Shown here: one piece after another, positions 26,274 to 36,600 of the stretch
Numbering within the stretch: the stretch's first letter is position 1
How the letters are laid out: the number at the start of each line of letters is the position of its first letter
DNA from: Nocardia albiluteola
GTDB taxonomy: Bacteria; Actinomycetota; Actinomycetes; Mycobacteriales; Mycobacteriaceae
NCBI RefSeq assembly: GCF_018860155.1
Contig: NZ_JAHKNI010000008.1
Location: 310,001-374,000, forward strand
Length of the DNA stretch: 64,000 bases
Direction: 5' to 3'
Made by a program: the position numbers and the translations under genes
The notes under the pieces: model-generated
The model's database searches: none
Seen by the model: the letters and a program-made list of their open reading frames with translations, nothing else
Told to the model about the DNA's origin: nothing

Positions 26274-27755
26274 TCAATCCTGCTGCGGCGTATAGCCGAA
26301 CGGCAGCAGCAGGCTCTTGGACTGGCAGTATGCCTCGATGCCCTCGGGGCCGTTCTCGCGGCCGATGCCGGAGTTCTTGTACCCGCCGAACGGCGAGCCG
26401 GGGTCGAAGGCGTACATGTTCACCGCGTACGTGCCGGTGCGGATGCGCGCGGCGATCCGCATCGCCCGCTCGTTGTCGGTGGTCCAGACGCTGCCGGCCA
26501 GGCCGTAGCTCGAGTCGTTGGCGATGCGGATCGCGTCCTCCTCGGTGTCGTAGGGGATCACGACCAGCACCGGGCCGAAGATCTCCTCCTGCGCGATCGT
26601 CATCGAGTTGTCCACGTCCGCGAAAACCGTTGGCCGCACGAACCATCCGCCGTCCAGGCCCTCGGGGCGGCCGCCGCCGGTGACCAGGCGGGCGCCCTCC
26701 TCGATACCCGTTCGGATGTAGCCCTCCACGCGGTCGCGCTGACGCTCGGAGATCAGCGGGCCGATCGTTGCGGACGGATCGTCCGGGCGGCCCACGGTGC
26801 TGGCCGCCGCCGCGGCGGCGATCTTCTCCACGACCTCCGCGTAGTGCTCGCGGGGCGCCAGGATGCGGGTCTGGGCGACGCAGGCCTGCCCCGCGTTCAT
26901 CACGCCGGAGAACAGCAGCATGGGCACGCAGGCGTCCAGATCGGCATCGTCGAGGATGATGGCCGCGGACTTGCCGCCCAGCTCCAGGGTGCAGGGCTTG
27001 AGCCGGTCGGCGGCGATCTTGCCGATCTCGCGGCCGACCGCCGAACTGCCGGTGAAGCTGAACTTGTCGATCTCCGGATCCGCGGTCAGGGCGCGGCCGG
27101 TCTCGGGTCCGCCGGGCACCACCGACAGCACCCCAGCCGGCAGCCCCGCCTCGGCGAATACCTCGGCGAATGCGTTGGCCGAAAGCGGAGTCTCCGCAGC
27201 GGGTTTCAGCACGACCGAGCATCCGGCCAGCAGGGCCGGGCCGAGCTTGTTGGCCGCCAGGAACAGCGGCACGTTCCAGGCCACGATCGCCGCGACCACG
27301 CCGACCGGCTCGCGGGTCACCAGGGTCTGCCCGTAGATGCCGTCGCGGATCTCGCGCCAGGTGAACTTGTCCGCGGCCCCGGCGTAGTACTGCAGGCTCG
27401 CCAGCGCCGGCCCGTACTGGATCATCTCGACGATGCTCGCGGGCTGGCCGGTCTCGAGGGTCAGCAACTGCTTGAACAGGTCGGCACGCTCGGTCAGCAG
27501 CTCCGCGGCCCTCCCCAGCACCGCGGCGCGCTCGGCGGGGGTCATGCGCGGCCACGGTCCCTCGTCCACGGCGTTGCGGGCCGCTGCGCAAGCGGCGCGG
27601 ACATCGGCCTCGACCGCCAGTGGCACCTGCCCCACCCGCTCCCCCGTCGCCGGGGAACGCACCTCGATCACCTCCGCCGAGGCGGGCTCCACCCAGGAGC
27701 CTCCGATGAACAGCCTGTCGTATTCGGTCCGGTATCCGGTCGCGCTCTGTGTCAC
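26274..27755 (-). CDS. Aldehyde dehydrogenase (NAD(P)+)
   Basis: The 493-residue ALDH superfamily enzyme from GTG 27755 has all catalytic motifs: IVAWNVPLFLAANKLGPAL, FTGSSAVGREIG, the general-base Glu in TLELGGKSA, the nucleophile Cys in MNAGQACVAQTR and the closing EEIFGPVL and PFGGYKNSGIGRENG. It resembles betaine/geranial-type aldehyde dehydrogenases. It is on its own, divergent from the secreted esterase gene. Substrate not predicted. The 331-bp gap 27756-28086 towards that gene shows no further gene; it is GC-rich with an A/T-richer centre near 27870 that may carry promoters. Confidence 0.92.
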   Translation of the reverse strand: MTQSATGYRTEYDRLFIGGSWVEPASAEVIEVRSPATGERVGQVPLAVEADVRAACAAARNAVDEGPWPRMTPAERAAVLGRAAELLTERADLFKQLLTLETGQPASIVEMIQYGPALASLQYYAGAADKFTWREIRDGIYGQTLVTREPVGVVAAIVAWNVPLFLAANKLGPALLAGCSVVLKPAAETPLSANAFAEVFAEAGLPAGVLSVVPGGPETGRALTADPEIDKFSFTGSSAVGREIGKIAADRLKPCTLELGGKSAAIILDDADLDACVPMLLFSGVMNAGQACVAQTRILAPREHYAEVVEKIAAAAAASTVGRPDDPSATIGPLISERQRDRVEGYIRTGIEEGARLVTGGGRPEGLDGGWFVRPTVFADVDNSMTIAQEEIFGPVLVVIPYDTEEDAIRIANDSSYGLAGSVWTTDNERAMRIAARIRTGTYAVNMYAFDPGSPFGGYKNSGIGRENGPEGIEAYCQSKSLLLPFGYTPQQD

Positions 27756-28086
27756 CGCGCCAACCCTTTCCACGTCGCTCCGAGGTCGGACCGCTCGCCT
27801 CCCGGGCGCCGAACCGGGCGCGCGGTCACTTCCGAACGGTCTCGAAATCCAACCTACAGACCCGGCCGGGCACCCATATAGACATTTGTCCACCCATCGG
27901 ATTCGCGATTGCGCGTCCGCGCCCACGGCAGCCCGTGCGCTCTTGCATCCGAGGCACACTTGCCGCCCGTGCGCACCACCTGCCCGCGGGGACACCGGCG
28001 CGCGAGCGGTCTCAGGAAAGTGTGCGAAAGTGGGTGCGCCGCCGCGGCGGCATCGAATCCATCGCTGTTGTACGGAGATTGCCGAG

Positions 28087-29163
28087 TTGACAACCAGATA
28101 CGCGATGCGCGCGGCCGCGCTCGCCGTCGTCGCCACCATCACCTCGACGCTGGCGGGTGTCACCGGCATCACGGAATCCGTTGCCGCGCCGGTTGATCCG
28201 ATCATCTCCTCCGGACACGTGCTCGCCGCGGCGACCGCGGCGGACGGTTCGGCGATCACCGGGCTCACCGTGCAGGACAAGCGCCATCTGGTCCTGCACG
28301 TGCATTCGGCGGCGATGCGCAAGGACGTCGACGTGGATGTACAGCGACCCGCGGACACCTCCGTGCCGCGCCCGGTCCTGTACCTGCTCAACGGATCCGG
28401 CGGCGGCACCGACGGCGACAGCTGGTCCACGATGACCTACGTCATGGGGTTCCTGAACGACAAGAACGCCAATATCGTGCAGCCGATGGGCGGCGCCTGG
28501 AGCGCCTACACCGACTGGCTCCGGGACGATCCGGTACTGGGCCGCAACAAGTGGACCACGTTCTTCACCGAGGAGCTGCCGCCGCTGGTCGATGCGGCCC
28601 TGGGCGACAACGGTCGCAACGCGATCGCGGGATTGTCGATGGCCGGGGAGTCGGTACTGGCGCTGGCCATCCACAAACCCGGTCTGTATCGCGGCATCGC
28701 CTCCTACAGCGGCTGCGCCCAGACCAGCGATCCGCTCGGACAGCGCGTGGTCCAGACCGAGATCTCCACGTGGGGTCACGGCGATCCGGACAACATGTGG
28801 GGCCCGCCCGGCAGCCCGCTGTGGGCCGCCAACGACCCGTACCTGCACGCCGAGCAGCTGCGCGGGACCCGGCTGTTCATCTCCGCCGGCAGCGGGCTGC
28901 CCGGCAAGCACGACACCCTCGATAGTCCCTTCCTCTCCTACGGCGCCGGCCACACCCCCGGCACGCTGGCCAACGAGATCGTGCTGGGCGGGCTCATCGA
29001 GGCGGGCGTCAACGCCTGTACCCACAACCTGCAGTCGCGGCTGGACCAGCTCGGCATTCCCGCCACCTACGACTACACCCCCACCGGGACCCACTCCTGG
29101 GGGTACTGGAACGACGCGTTCATCAAGTCCTGGCCGGTGCTCGTCGCCGGGCTCGGCCTGTAA
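28087..29163 (+). CDS. Secreted antigen 85-like esterase/mycolyltransferase
   Basis: The 358-residue protein has an Arg/Ala-rich signal peptide (cleavage after VAAP or nearby) and an alpha/beta-hydrolase domain of the esterase D/antigen 85 type: RPVLYLLNGSGG, the nucleophile in GLSMAGESVLALA, GCAQTSDPLG, a Gly/Trp-rich loop and the catalytic His in TGTHSWGYWNDAFIKSWP. Antigen 85 proteins transfer mycolates to trehalose or arabinogalactan in the cell wall. TTG 28087 has GGAG at good spacing; ATG 28105 is the alternative. Typical of Corynebacteriales, and thus supports the host assignment. Confidence 0.88.
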   Translation: MTTRYAMRAAALAVVATITSTLAGVTGITESVAAPVDPIISSGHVLAAATAADGSAITGLTVQDKRHLVLHVHSAAMRKDVDVDVQRPADTSVPRPVLYLLNGSGGGTDGDSWSTMTYVMGFLNDKNANIVQPMGGAWSAYTDWLRDDPVLGRNKWTTFFTEELPPLVDAALGDNGRNAIAGLSMAGESVLALAIHKPGLYRGIASYSGCAQTSDPLGQRVVQTEISTWGHGDPDNMWGPPGSPLWAANDPYLHAEQLRGTRLFISAGSGLPGKHDTLDSPFLSYGAGHTPGTLANEIVLGGLIEAGVNACTHNLQSRLDQLGIPATYDYTPTGTHSWGYWNDAFIKSWPVLVAGLGL

Positions 29164-29449
29164 ATTCGGCATTCCCGCCCGTCCGCCGCAGGATGCGGGA
29201 CCTCTGCGGCAGGTCTCGGCTCGTGGCGCACTCTTGCGGACGCTACTAAGATCCGAATCACCGACGACGCGGTCCGGCGAAGATCCGCCGCCCCTAGACG
29301 TGGCAAATCGCCCGCATACGCCGTTCGCGACGGCGCTCGCGCACGCTTTACCCCGCCTGTCCTCGCGGTGTGTCGTTACACCGACCGCCGTTCGGTGATG
29401 TTCAATCGGTGCCGTTGCAGTTCCAGCGAACGAGTGAAAGGTAGTAGAC

Positions 29450-29764
29450 ATGGCTCTTCCCACCATGACGGCCGAGCAACGCTCCGAGGCGCTGGCGAAG
29501 GCGGCCGCCGTCCGCAAGGCGCGGTCGGAGCTGATCGAGCAGATCCGCAAGGGCTCGGTCTCGCTGTCCGAGGTGCTCAAGCGCGCCGACAAGGAAGACC
29601 TGGTCAAAAAGACGAAGGTGGCCGCCGTCATCAAGGCGCTGCCGGGTATCGGGCCGGTCAAGGCGGCCAAGCTGATGGACGAGGCGGAGATCCCCGCCGA
29701 TCGCCGCATCGGCGGCCTCGGCTCGCGCCAGCGCGCCGCCCTGCTCGAGGCAATCAGCAACTGA
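29450..29764 (+). CDS. mihF: Actinobacterial integration host factor (mIHF)
   Basis: The 104-residue DNA-binding nucleoid protein begins MALPTMTAEQRSEALAKAAAVRKARSEL in outline, continues with a helical KGSVSLSEVLKRA segment and ends in the helix-two-turn-helix LPGIGPVKAAKLMDEAEI..RRIGGLGSRQRAALLEAI. This is the Rv1388/sIHF family. In mycobacteria the gene precedes gmk; here it is followed by tRNA-Leu and an island, and its sequence looks clearly diverged from the mycobacterial one. It may therefore be a second copy. A GAAAGG site precedes the ATG. Confidence 0.9.
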   Translation: MALPTMTAEQRSEALAKAAAVRKARSELIEQIRKGSVSLSEVLKRADKEDLVKKTKVAAVIKALPGIGPVKAAKLMDEAEIPADRRIGGLGSRQRAALLEAISN

Positions 29765-29866
29765 TTCCCGGAGGCGCTCAGCAACCCCAACCCGCCCCGC
29801 GACCTGGGAAAATCCCCGCGATTTGGTCCAGGCGGACGGACACGTTAATCTTGCTGAGCACCACCG

Positions 29867-29952
29867 GTCCGGGTGGCGGAATGGCAGACGCGCTAGCTTG
29901 AGGTGCTAGTGTCCTATTAACGGACGTGGGGGTTCAAGTCCCCCTCCGGACA
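29867..29952 (+). tRNA. tRNA-Leu (anticodon GAG)
   Basis: The 86-nt class II tRNA has an acceptor stem GTCCGGG / TCCGGAC (one G-T pair), a D-arm, anticodon stem CTAGC/GCTAG with loop TTGAGGT (GAG, reading CUC/CUU), a long variable arm near 29914-29930, and a T-arm GGGGG-TTCAAGT-CCCCC. The discriminator is A and CCA is not encoded. A hairpin follows. Its 3' end is duplicated at 45.7 kb. Confidence 0.95.
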
Positions 29953-29993
29953 CAGAGTGAAACGAAAGCCGTTGCTACGCAACGGCTTTCGTC
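29936..29993 (+). repeat. Left direct repeat (tRNA 3' end plus hairpin), candidate att
   Basis: AAGTCCCCCTCCGGACACAG and the following hairpin segment recur in degraded form at 45701-45758. The two would be attL and attR of an old integration at the 3' end of tRNA-Leu. Confidence 0.6.
29962..29992 (+). terminator. Terminator of tRNA-Leu
   Basis: A perfect 14-bp stem (29962-29975 with 29979-29992) with loop TAC begins 10 bp after the tRNA and is followed by CGTTTCTG, a weak T-tract. Confidence 0.88.
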
Positions 29994-30099
29994 GTTTCTG
30001 CGTACTGGCCGACACCGCGTGCCGACCGCTTCGCGACAACATGGGGTGCCCCGGAGGTTTGATAGCTGGCGCGCGGTCCTGATCGCGCTCCGTGCCTGC

Positions 30100-30427
30100 C
30101 GATGACTCGGACGAGGTGCTGGGCGGATCGGACGACACCGATACGCAGTTCACCGGTGACCACCTGCTGGATGTCGTGCACAGTCTCGACGGCTGTCTGC
30201 GCGGAGCGCAGCGTGCGGCGAGCCGGTTCCACCAGGGCCTAACCCGCGGGCGTCAGCCGGATGGGTCGACTACCTCGCACATAGAGTTCCGCGCTCACCT
30301 CATGCTTGAGCGCCTGCACAGAGTTGGACAGCCCGGACTGCACGATGTGCTCACGCCGGGCGGTGGCAGTGAAGCTACCCAGCTCAGCCAGCGCGACGAA
30401 ATGGCGAAGCTGTGGGTTTACACCGAC
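30100..30427 (-). pseudogene. LysR-family regulator, truncated, with a nonsense codon
   Basis: Reading leftward from about 30427, PQLRHFVALAELGSFTATARREHIVQSG and SRPIRLTPAG form a LysR winged-HTH start. An in-frame TAG (30239-30241) then stands where LTPAGEALVEPARR usually has Glu; the frame continues ALVEPARRTLRSAQTAVETVHDIQQVVTGELRIGVV and then loses similarity before the tRNA terminator. The effector domain is gone. No good start codon is seen. It lies divergent from a decayed monooxygenase gene that it may once have controlled. Confidence 0.72.
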
Positions 30428-30429
30428 CG

Positions 30430-30860
30430 TGGTGGAGCGATCCGAGACGATGCGCACCGGAGGCCAAGCGATCGACGTACACGGCAAAGCCCTGGACGTC
30501 GTGGCGAGGATGGGCCTGCTCGAACAGGTGCGCGCCGCCGAAACCGGAATCCGCGGAATGGATTTCGTCGACGCTTCTTGGGCCACGACCGCTGGGAAAC
30601 GTTCTACTCCGGCGGGCCGGACCGGCGCGTATGCGACTTCGCCGGGAGTTCGGCGACCCGTGTGATGTTCACCAAGAGTCTCGCCGGACTCGATATCGAG
30701 CAGTACGACGCGGCCGGACTGCGAAAGATGCTGCGGGAGCACTTCATCGGCGACGGATGGCAGACGCCCCGGCTACTCGACGAGATCACCACCACCGGAC
30801 TTCTACTTCGACCGACCTGCCCGAATACTGAATCCGGCCAGCGAGGTCGCCTCGGCGGCC
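30430..30860 (+). pseudogene. FAD-dependent monooxygenase remnant
   Basis: Fragments in different frames read as a TetX/aromatic-hydroxylase-like flavoprotein: GGQAIDVHGKALDVVARMGLLEQVRA and IRGMDFVDA (about 30455-30575), then, after an internal deletion, ATRVMFTKSLAGLDIEQYDAAGLRKMLREHF and GDGWQTPRLLDEI (to about 30790), then DFYFDRPARILN in a third frame. The FAD-binding N-terminus, the middle and the C-terminus are missing. It lies at the left border of the proposed island. Confidence 0.7.
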
Positions 30861-30963
30861 GGGCGAGCAGGTTCCAGCCTTCTCGCACGGTCCCCGGGTC
30901 CAGACCGCCGGCGATCATGGCGTTGCATACCGAGACGAGAGTGCGGATCAGGTGGTCGGCACC

Positions 30964-32190
30964 TCACCCGTGGACTGGGCCAGGGGCGAGGCGCTGCTGA
31001 GCGGTACTCCGGCGCTCCGCCCATCGGACGGCTAGCGGTGCGGCAAGGCCGGTGAGGACGAATATCGCTCCGACGACGTACCACCCGGGTCGGCCCCAGG
31101 TGATACAGAGTGAGATGAGCAGGATCGGTCCGATGGCCTCGGACAGGCCGGCGCCGAGGCCGAACACGCCGAGGTACTGGCCGGTGGCGTGGTGGGGGGC
31201 CAGGGCGAAGGACACCTCGAAGCCGGCGGCGGCGTGCCACAGTTCGCCCACTGTGTGCACCAGAACCCCGGTCAGCAGCAGCGTCACCGCGGCCCAGGCC
31301 GGGATCCCGGTGGCGAGTGAGATCAGCGCGCAGGAGGCGAAGAACGCCACGCCGGCGCGCCGGTAGGCGCGTGCGCCGGCGGTGGCGGAGTCGATGTTGC
31401 GGCTGGTGGGCACTTGTAGCGCGATGACCAGGACGGTGTTGAGCAGGATGGCGCCGGAGATCAGCCAGCGCGGCGCTGTGGTGGCGGCGACCAACCAGAG
31501 TGGGACGGCCACGGTGAGCACCTTGAACTGGATGGCCATGATGCCGTCGAGTGCGGTGATCAGGAGGTAGGGCCAGTCCTTCAGTGCGATCCAGCGCGGG
31601 CCGCTTTCGGTTGGCTGGGGACTCACCGCGGGAAGTGCGGCGAGGACGACAGCGGAGGCCGCGAAGGAGGCGGCGTTGCCGAAAACCATGAGGTGGTAAG
31701 CGGATTCGGTGCCCACCTGGACCGTCCAGCCCGCGAGCAACGCGCCGATCGTGATACCGGTATTGGAGACGGCGCGGAGATAGCCGCGGAACTCCTGCGG
31801 CCGGTTCCCGCCGTAGTGCCGGATCAACGGCGAGCGTGCGGCGAAGCCGGCCGTTTTCGCCCCGGTCGCCGTCGCGACCGCGAGAACGAACGGCCAAAAG
31901 CTGTGCGCCAGCACGAAACCGGCCGTCGCCAGCGCTTGGACGACCAGAGCGGCGGCAGAGATGCCGCGTGCTCCGTATCGGTCAGCGAGGCGGCCGACGC
32001 CGATGCCGAGAGCGAGCGAGACGAATCCGGCGATGGTGAGACCGAGCCCCACCTGACCGGCGGGAAGGTGCACTGCCCGAGTGAAATAGAGCACCCCGGC
32101 GGTCAGATACAGGCCGCTGCCCACGGTATAGACGAAGGTGGAGGCGGCGAGGACGCGTTGCGGTCGGGTAGCGGGTATCAGGTGGGGCAT
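30964..32190 (-). CDS. MFS transporter, probable exporter of the cluster
   Basis: The 408-residue protein has twelve hydrophobic segments and the MFS loop 2-3 motif GVGRLADRYGARGIS. It starts 31 bp after the P450 gene on the same strand, so the two are probably one operon. The position inside the biosynthetic cluster suggests export of its product or self-protection. The C-terminal tail is Arg/Ala-rich and cytoplasmic. Direction of transport and substrate are inferred from context only. Confidence 0.87.
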   Translation of the reverse strand: MPHLIPATRPQRVLAASTFVYTVGSGLYLTAGVLYFTRAVHLPAGQVGLGLTIAGFVSLALGIGVGRLADRYGARGISAAALVVQALATAGFVLAHSFWPFVLAVATATGAKTAGFAARSPLIRHYGGNRPQEFRGYLRAVSNTGITIGALLAGWTVQVGTESAYHLMVFGNAASFAASAVVLAALPAVSPQPTESGPRWIALKDWPYLLITALDGIMAIQFKVLTVAVPLWLVAATTAPRWLISGAILLNTVLVIALQVPTSRNIDSATAGARAYRRAGVAFFASCALISLATGIPAWAAVTLLLTGVLVHTVGELWHAAAGFEVSFALAPHHATGQYLGVFGLGAGLSEAIGPILLISLCITWGRPGWYVVGAIFVLTGLAAPLAVRWAERRSTAQQRLAPGPVHG

Positions 32191-32221
32191 ATCGATGCCA
32201 CTGGTCCGGCGCTGAGGTCGT

Positions 32222-33448
32222 TTACCAGCGCACCGGCAGCGATGTGGGCCCGCTCACCACCAGGCCGGTCTGCCACCGGACCTCGTCGGCGGGAATCGCC
32301 AGTGTCAGGTTCGGAAACCGGCGCAGCAGCGACCCGATCGCCACCTGTAGTTCGACCCGGGCCAGCTGAGCGCCCAAGCAGTGATGGACGCCGTACCCGA
32401 AGGTGACATGCTGGTTGGAGGGGCGTGCCAGATCCAGCTCGGCAGCGTTATGGAAGATCGTCTCGTCACGGTTGGCGGACAGCAGGTGCACGAACACCGC
32501 CTCGCCGGCGCGCACCGTGGCGCCTGCGATCTCGAGATCCTCGGTGGCCACCCGGGGGAAGACGACGCCGTTGCCGAGCTGTACATAACGCAGCATCTCT
32601 TCGACCGCGGCGGGCACCAGTTCCGGGTCGGCCAGCAGCTGCCGCCATCGGTCGGGCCTGGTGAGCAGCAGGTAGGTGAAGTTCGAGATCTGCTTGGCGG
32701 TGGTCTCGTGGCCGGCGATGAGCACGGTCATGCCCAGCTGGACGAGTTCGGCCTCGCTGAGCCGGTCGTCGTTGTCGCGGGCGGCGACCAGTGCGCCCAG
32801 CAGATCATCGCAATCCTCCGGGACCTCGCCCTGGGCCACGGCCCGGCGCCGTTCGGCGACCACCTCGGCCAGATAGCCCACGAGCTCGTCCTGGGCCGCG
32901 ACGATCTCCTCCCGGGTGTACGCGGTCGTGGACAGCAAGGCGTCGGAGAAGTCCCGGAACCGATGCTGATCCGCTGCGGGGACGCCGAGCATCTCGCAGA
33001 TGATGGTGACCGGCACCGGCAGGGCGAACTCCTCCACCAGATCCGCGGGCGCACCCATCTGCTCGATCGCGTCGAGGCGCGCGTCGACGATCTGCTGTGC
33101 ACGCGGGCGCAACTGCTCGACCCGGGGTCCGGTGAACGCCTTGGATACCAGCTTGCGCAATCGGGAGTGCTCGGGCGGATCCATGCTCAGCAAACCCTCC
33201 GGTTCGGGGGGTTCGGGGATGAGGCGCGGTATGTCCTCCCGGCCGACGGTCACCGAACGACTGAACCGGGGATCGCTGAGAACGAACTTGGCGTCCTCGT
33301 AGCGCGTGACCATCCAGCCGTCGCCGCCGTACGGCAGCCGGATGCGGGTGAGGGGCTCCTCGCGGCGCAGTCGCTCGTAGAGCGGATGGATCTCGGGCCC
33401 GGCCAGATCGCCGAAAGGATAGTGGCGCACTTCGGATTCGACGCTCAT
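32222..33448 (-). CDS. Cytochrome P450 (bacterial class I, CYP107-like)
   Basis: The 408-residue P450 has the I-helix oxygen-activating motif MTVLIAGHETTAKQ, the ExxR of AAVEEMLRYVQ, and the heme-ligand loop FGYGVHHCLGAQLAR with Cys357. Length and motifs are intact and typical of actinobacterial secondary metabolism. It would need ferredoxin and reductase partners encoded elsewhere. It is divergent from the NRPS gene (187-bp gap) and co-directional with the exporter. It probably hydroxylates or desaturates the terpenoid or amino-acyl intermediate. Confidence 0.94.
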   Translation of the reverse strand: MSVESEVRHYPFGDLAGPEIHPLYERLRREEPLTRIRLPYGGDGWMVTRYEDAKFVLSDPRFSRSVTVGREDIPRLIPEPPEPEGLLSMDPPEHSRLRKLVSKAFTGPRVEQLRPRAQQIVDARLDAIEQMGAPADLVEEFALPVPVTIICEMLGVPAADQHRFRDFSDALLSTTAYTREEIVAAQDELVGYLAEVVAERRRAVAQGEVPEDCDDLLGALVAARDNDDRLSEAELVQLGMTVLIAGHETTAKQISNFTYLLLTRPDRWRQLLADPELVPAAVEEMLRYVQLGNGVVFPRVATEDLEIAGATVRAGEAVFVHLLSANRDETIFHNAAELDLARPSNQHVTFGYGVHHCLGAQLARVELQVAIGSLLRRFPNLTLAIPADEVRWQTGLVVSGPTSLPVRW

Positions 33449-33635
33449 GGCGTCTCCCCTCTTCCGTCTGCTCTGGGAAGTTCAACGGCCAACCCATACA
33501 CCGCCGTTCAATGGCATGGTACACAGATAGATGTAGCATTAGTGTTACTTCGACGGGTATATCCATGCGGCTCAGTCGATTTAAGCTCGGTTCGCGTGCG
33601 GACAGCGCACGGTCGCCCGCCCGAAAGGCTGCGGT

Positions 33636-36600
33636 ATGGATGACTCTGGTCGCGAAGGCCCCGTCGTGAACGACCGCCCCGCGCAAGCCGTTTCGCTACT
33701 GACCATGCTGCATGCCAGCGCCACGCGTCGTGCGGCCGCGGTCGCCGTCATCGATGCCGGCCGCCGGCTCACCTACCGGGACCTCCTGGACGAGGCGCAC
33801 GGCTTTGCCGAATATTTGGTGAAATGTGGTGTCCGGGAGGGTGTTCCCGTGGCGAGCTGCCTGCCGCGCGGCGTCGCGGCGGTGGTGACTCAGCTCGCGG
33901 TGCTCACGATCGGCGCGGTATACGTTCCCGTCGACCCGGCACACCCCGACCCGCTGCTGCGGCAGCTCCTGAGCGGTGTGCGGTCGCGACATCTCGTGGT
34001 GGAGCGAGAACGCGACGCGGTCGGGGACGCCCAGCAGATCGTGCTCGGCGATCCGGCGATTCCCCGGTCGTCATCCGGGCGGACGTGGCCCGAACCGCCC
34101 ATGGATGCCCTGGCCATCGTGATCCACACCTCGGGCAGCACCGGTCGGCCGAAGCCGGTGGCCCTGTCCCACCGCGCCATCGCCAACTCCACGCGGGCCC
34201 GCCTGCACCGCTACCACCGCGGGGTCGGCGAGTTCGCCATGGCCTCGCCGATGACCTTCGACATGTCGCTGGTGGGTATCTGGTGGACGTTCGCCACCGG
34301 CGGCACGCTCCGGATACTCGCGCCCGATACCGCCGGGATGTTCAGCGAACTCGCCGACGCGCTGTCCGCCGGCACCCTCACACACACGATGCTCACCCCC
34401 TCGGTCTACCGGCAGGTTCTGTCCACAGTGGACAAACCTGCACCTACGCTGCAACAGATCTTGGTCGGTGGTGAACCGTGCCCTGCCGACCTTGTCGAGG
34501 AACACTATCGGCGGATGCCCGAGGTGGAGTTGACCAACGAGTACGGTCCGACGGAGGCGGCCGTATGGTGCGCCGGCGCCACCCTGCGGCCCGGCGAGGA
34601 CGTCGTCATCGGAACGCCGGTGCTGAACACGGAAATCCTTGTGCTGGACGGCGATCGGCAGGTGTTACCCGCGGGCGAGTTCGGGGAGCTGTGCATCGGC
34701 GGCCCCAGCCTCGCCGATGGTTATCTCGGCCTGCCGGAACTGACCAGCACGGTATTCATCCCGCACCCGGCCGACCCCTCCCGCCGGATCTATCGCACCG
34801 GAGATAGAGGGAGGTGGCGTCCGGATGGTCGGCTGGAGATTCGCGGCCGGCTCGACGAACAGGTGAAAGTGCGTGGTCATCGGGTCGAGCTGGGGGGCGT
34901 AGCCACCGTGTTGCGTGCCGCTGCGGGCGTCCGGGATGCGGTCGTCAGCAAGCGCGCCGACCGGTTGGTGGCCTACGTCACCGGCGAGGCCGCAGATCCC
35001 GAGACGCTGTATTCCGAGCTGCGGCGGCACGCGGACCAGCTGCTGCCCGAGTACGAACGACCCGCGGCGTATGTTCTGCTGCCTGGTCTGCCCCTCGCCG
35101 TCAGCGGCAAGATCGATTACGCGGCGCTGCCCGAACCGGCGGTCGCGAGACCGGAGTTGAGTTCGGCCTACGTACCGCCCGCGCTGCCCAGCGAGCATCG
35201 AATTGCGGCGATCTTCAGCGGACTGCTCGACGTGCACCCCATCGGGCTGCATGACAACTTCGTCGAACTGGGCGGTGACTCGCTACTGGCCGCCCGCGCC
35301 GCGCACCTCATCGGGGACGAGTTCAGCGTGCACGCACCGATCAGGACCGCGTTCGACCAGCCGACGGTCGCCCGCCTGGCGGCCTGGCTGGCCACGGCGC
35401 CGCCCGCGCGTGACCGAATTGCCGTCACCGGCTCGGCAGCCGCGGCCCCGGCGGGCCGATTGCCGCTCACCGAGATACAGGCCTCGACCTGGGCATACGA
35501 CCAAGCACTGCGGTGGAACACCGTCGCCGGCCCGGATTTCACCTTGTCGGCCACCTACCGGATCAACGGAGCGCTCGATGTCGGGGCGCTGGGCGAGGCG
35601 GTCGATGAACTCGTCAACCGGCACGAAGCGTTGCGTACCTCGCTATGGCTGCGGCCCGGTGAGGAATACCAGCTGATCGGACAGCCCGCGACCGGGCTGC
35701 TGCGCGTAGCTGGCCCGCGGGCCGAGTTGGCGGATCTGTTGCGGGCCGAGCCGCTCGAACCGGCGTCCGGGCGGGTATTCGCGGCCGACCTGATCAGCTA
35801 TTCCGATGTCGAGCATCAGTTGTCGGTGCGAGTGCAGCATCTGATCGCGGACGACTGGTCGTTCAGGCTCATCGAGCGCGAGCTCAGCGAGCTCTATGCG
35901 GACCTGCTGGCCGGTCGTGCCCCGGGGCTCGACCCGGCACCCAGCTACTACTCGGCGATCACGCAGGCCACAACGACGATCAGTGCCGCGGACCAGATGT
36001 ACTGGGCCGAGAAATGCCGTGGAGTGCGACCCGTCGAACTCATTCCGCCCGAGCGCCTGCGGCGACCGGACGCGGTCCACCGGGTCATGGGCACCAGCGT
36101 TGTCGTTCCCGCGGCCGACTTTCTCCGGCTGGTACGGGCCAATCAGGTGACGCTGCACACCGCGGTGTACGCGATGACCCACGCGCTGGTGGCCGCCGAC
36201 ACCGGCGCACAGGACATCACGCTGAACACCGTCAACGCGGCGCGGCGCAACGCCGAACTGGAACAGACCGTGGGACTGTTCGTCGACACGGCGATCGTCC
36301 GGCAGCGATTCTCGCCGGGGCTGACCTTCCAGGACAGTCTGCGCCCGGCCGCCGACGAACTGGATGCGACCTATCGGCACAGCAATGCGACGATGTCCGC
36401 CCTGTGCGCCCAGGTGCCGGAGATGCTCGCCATGATGGTCGACGCACAGCCGATCATGTTCGAGACCGTCGCACCGGTTGCCGGGCTGCGGCTGGCGAAC
36501 TGCTCCATCCAGCGCCGCGATCCGTTCGATGCCGGCTACGACGGACAGCCGTACCGGTTACCCGTGGGACTCACCCTGATCGTCAGGCCGGAGGGAACCG

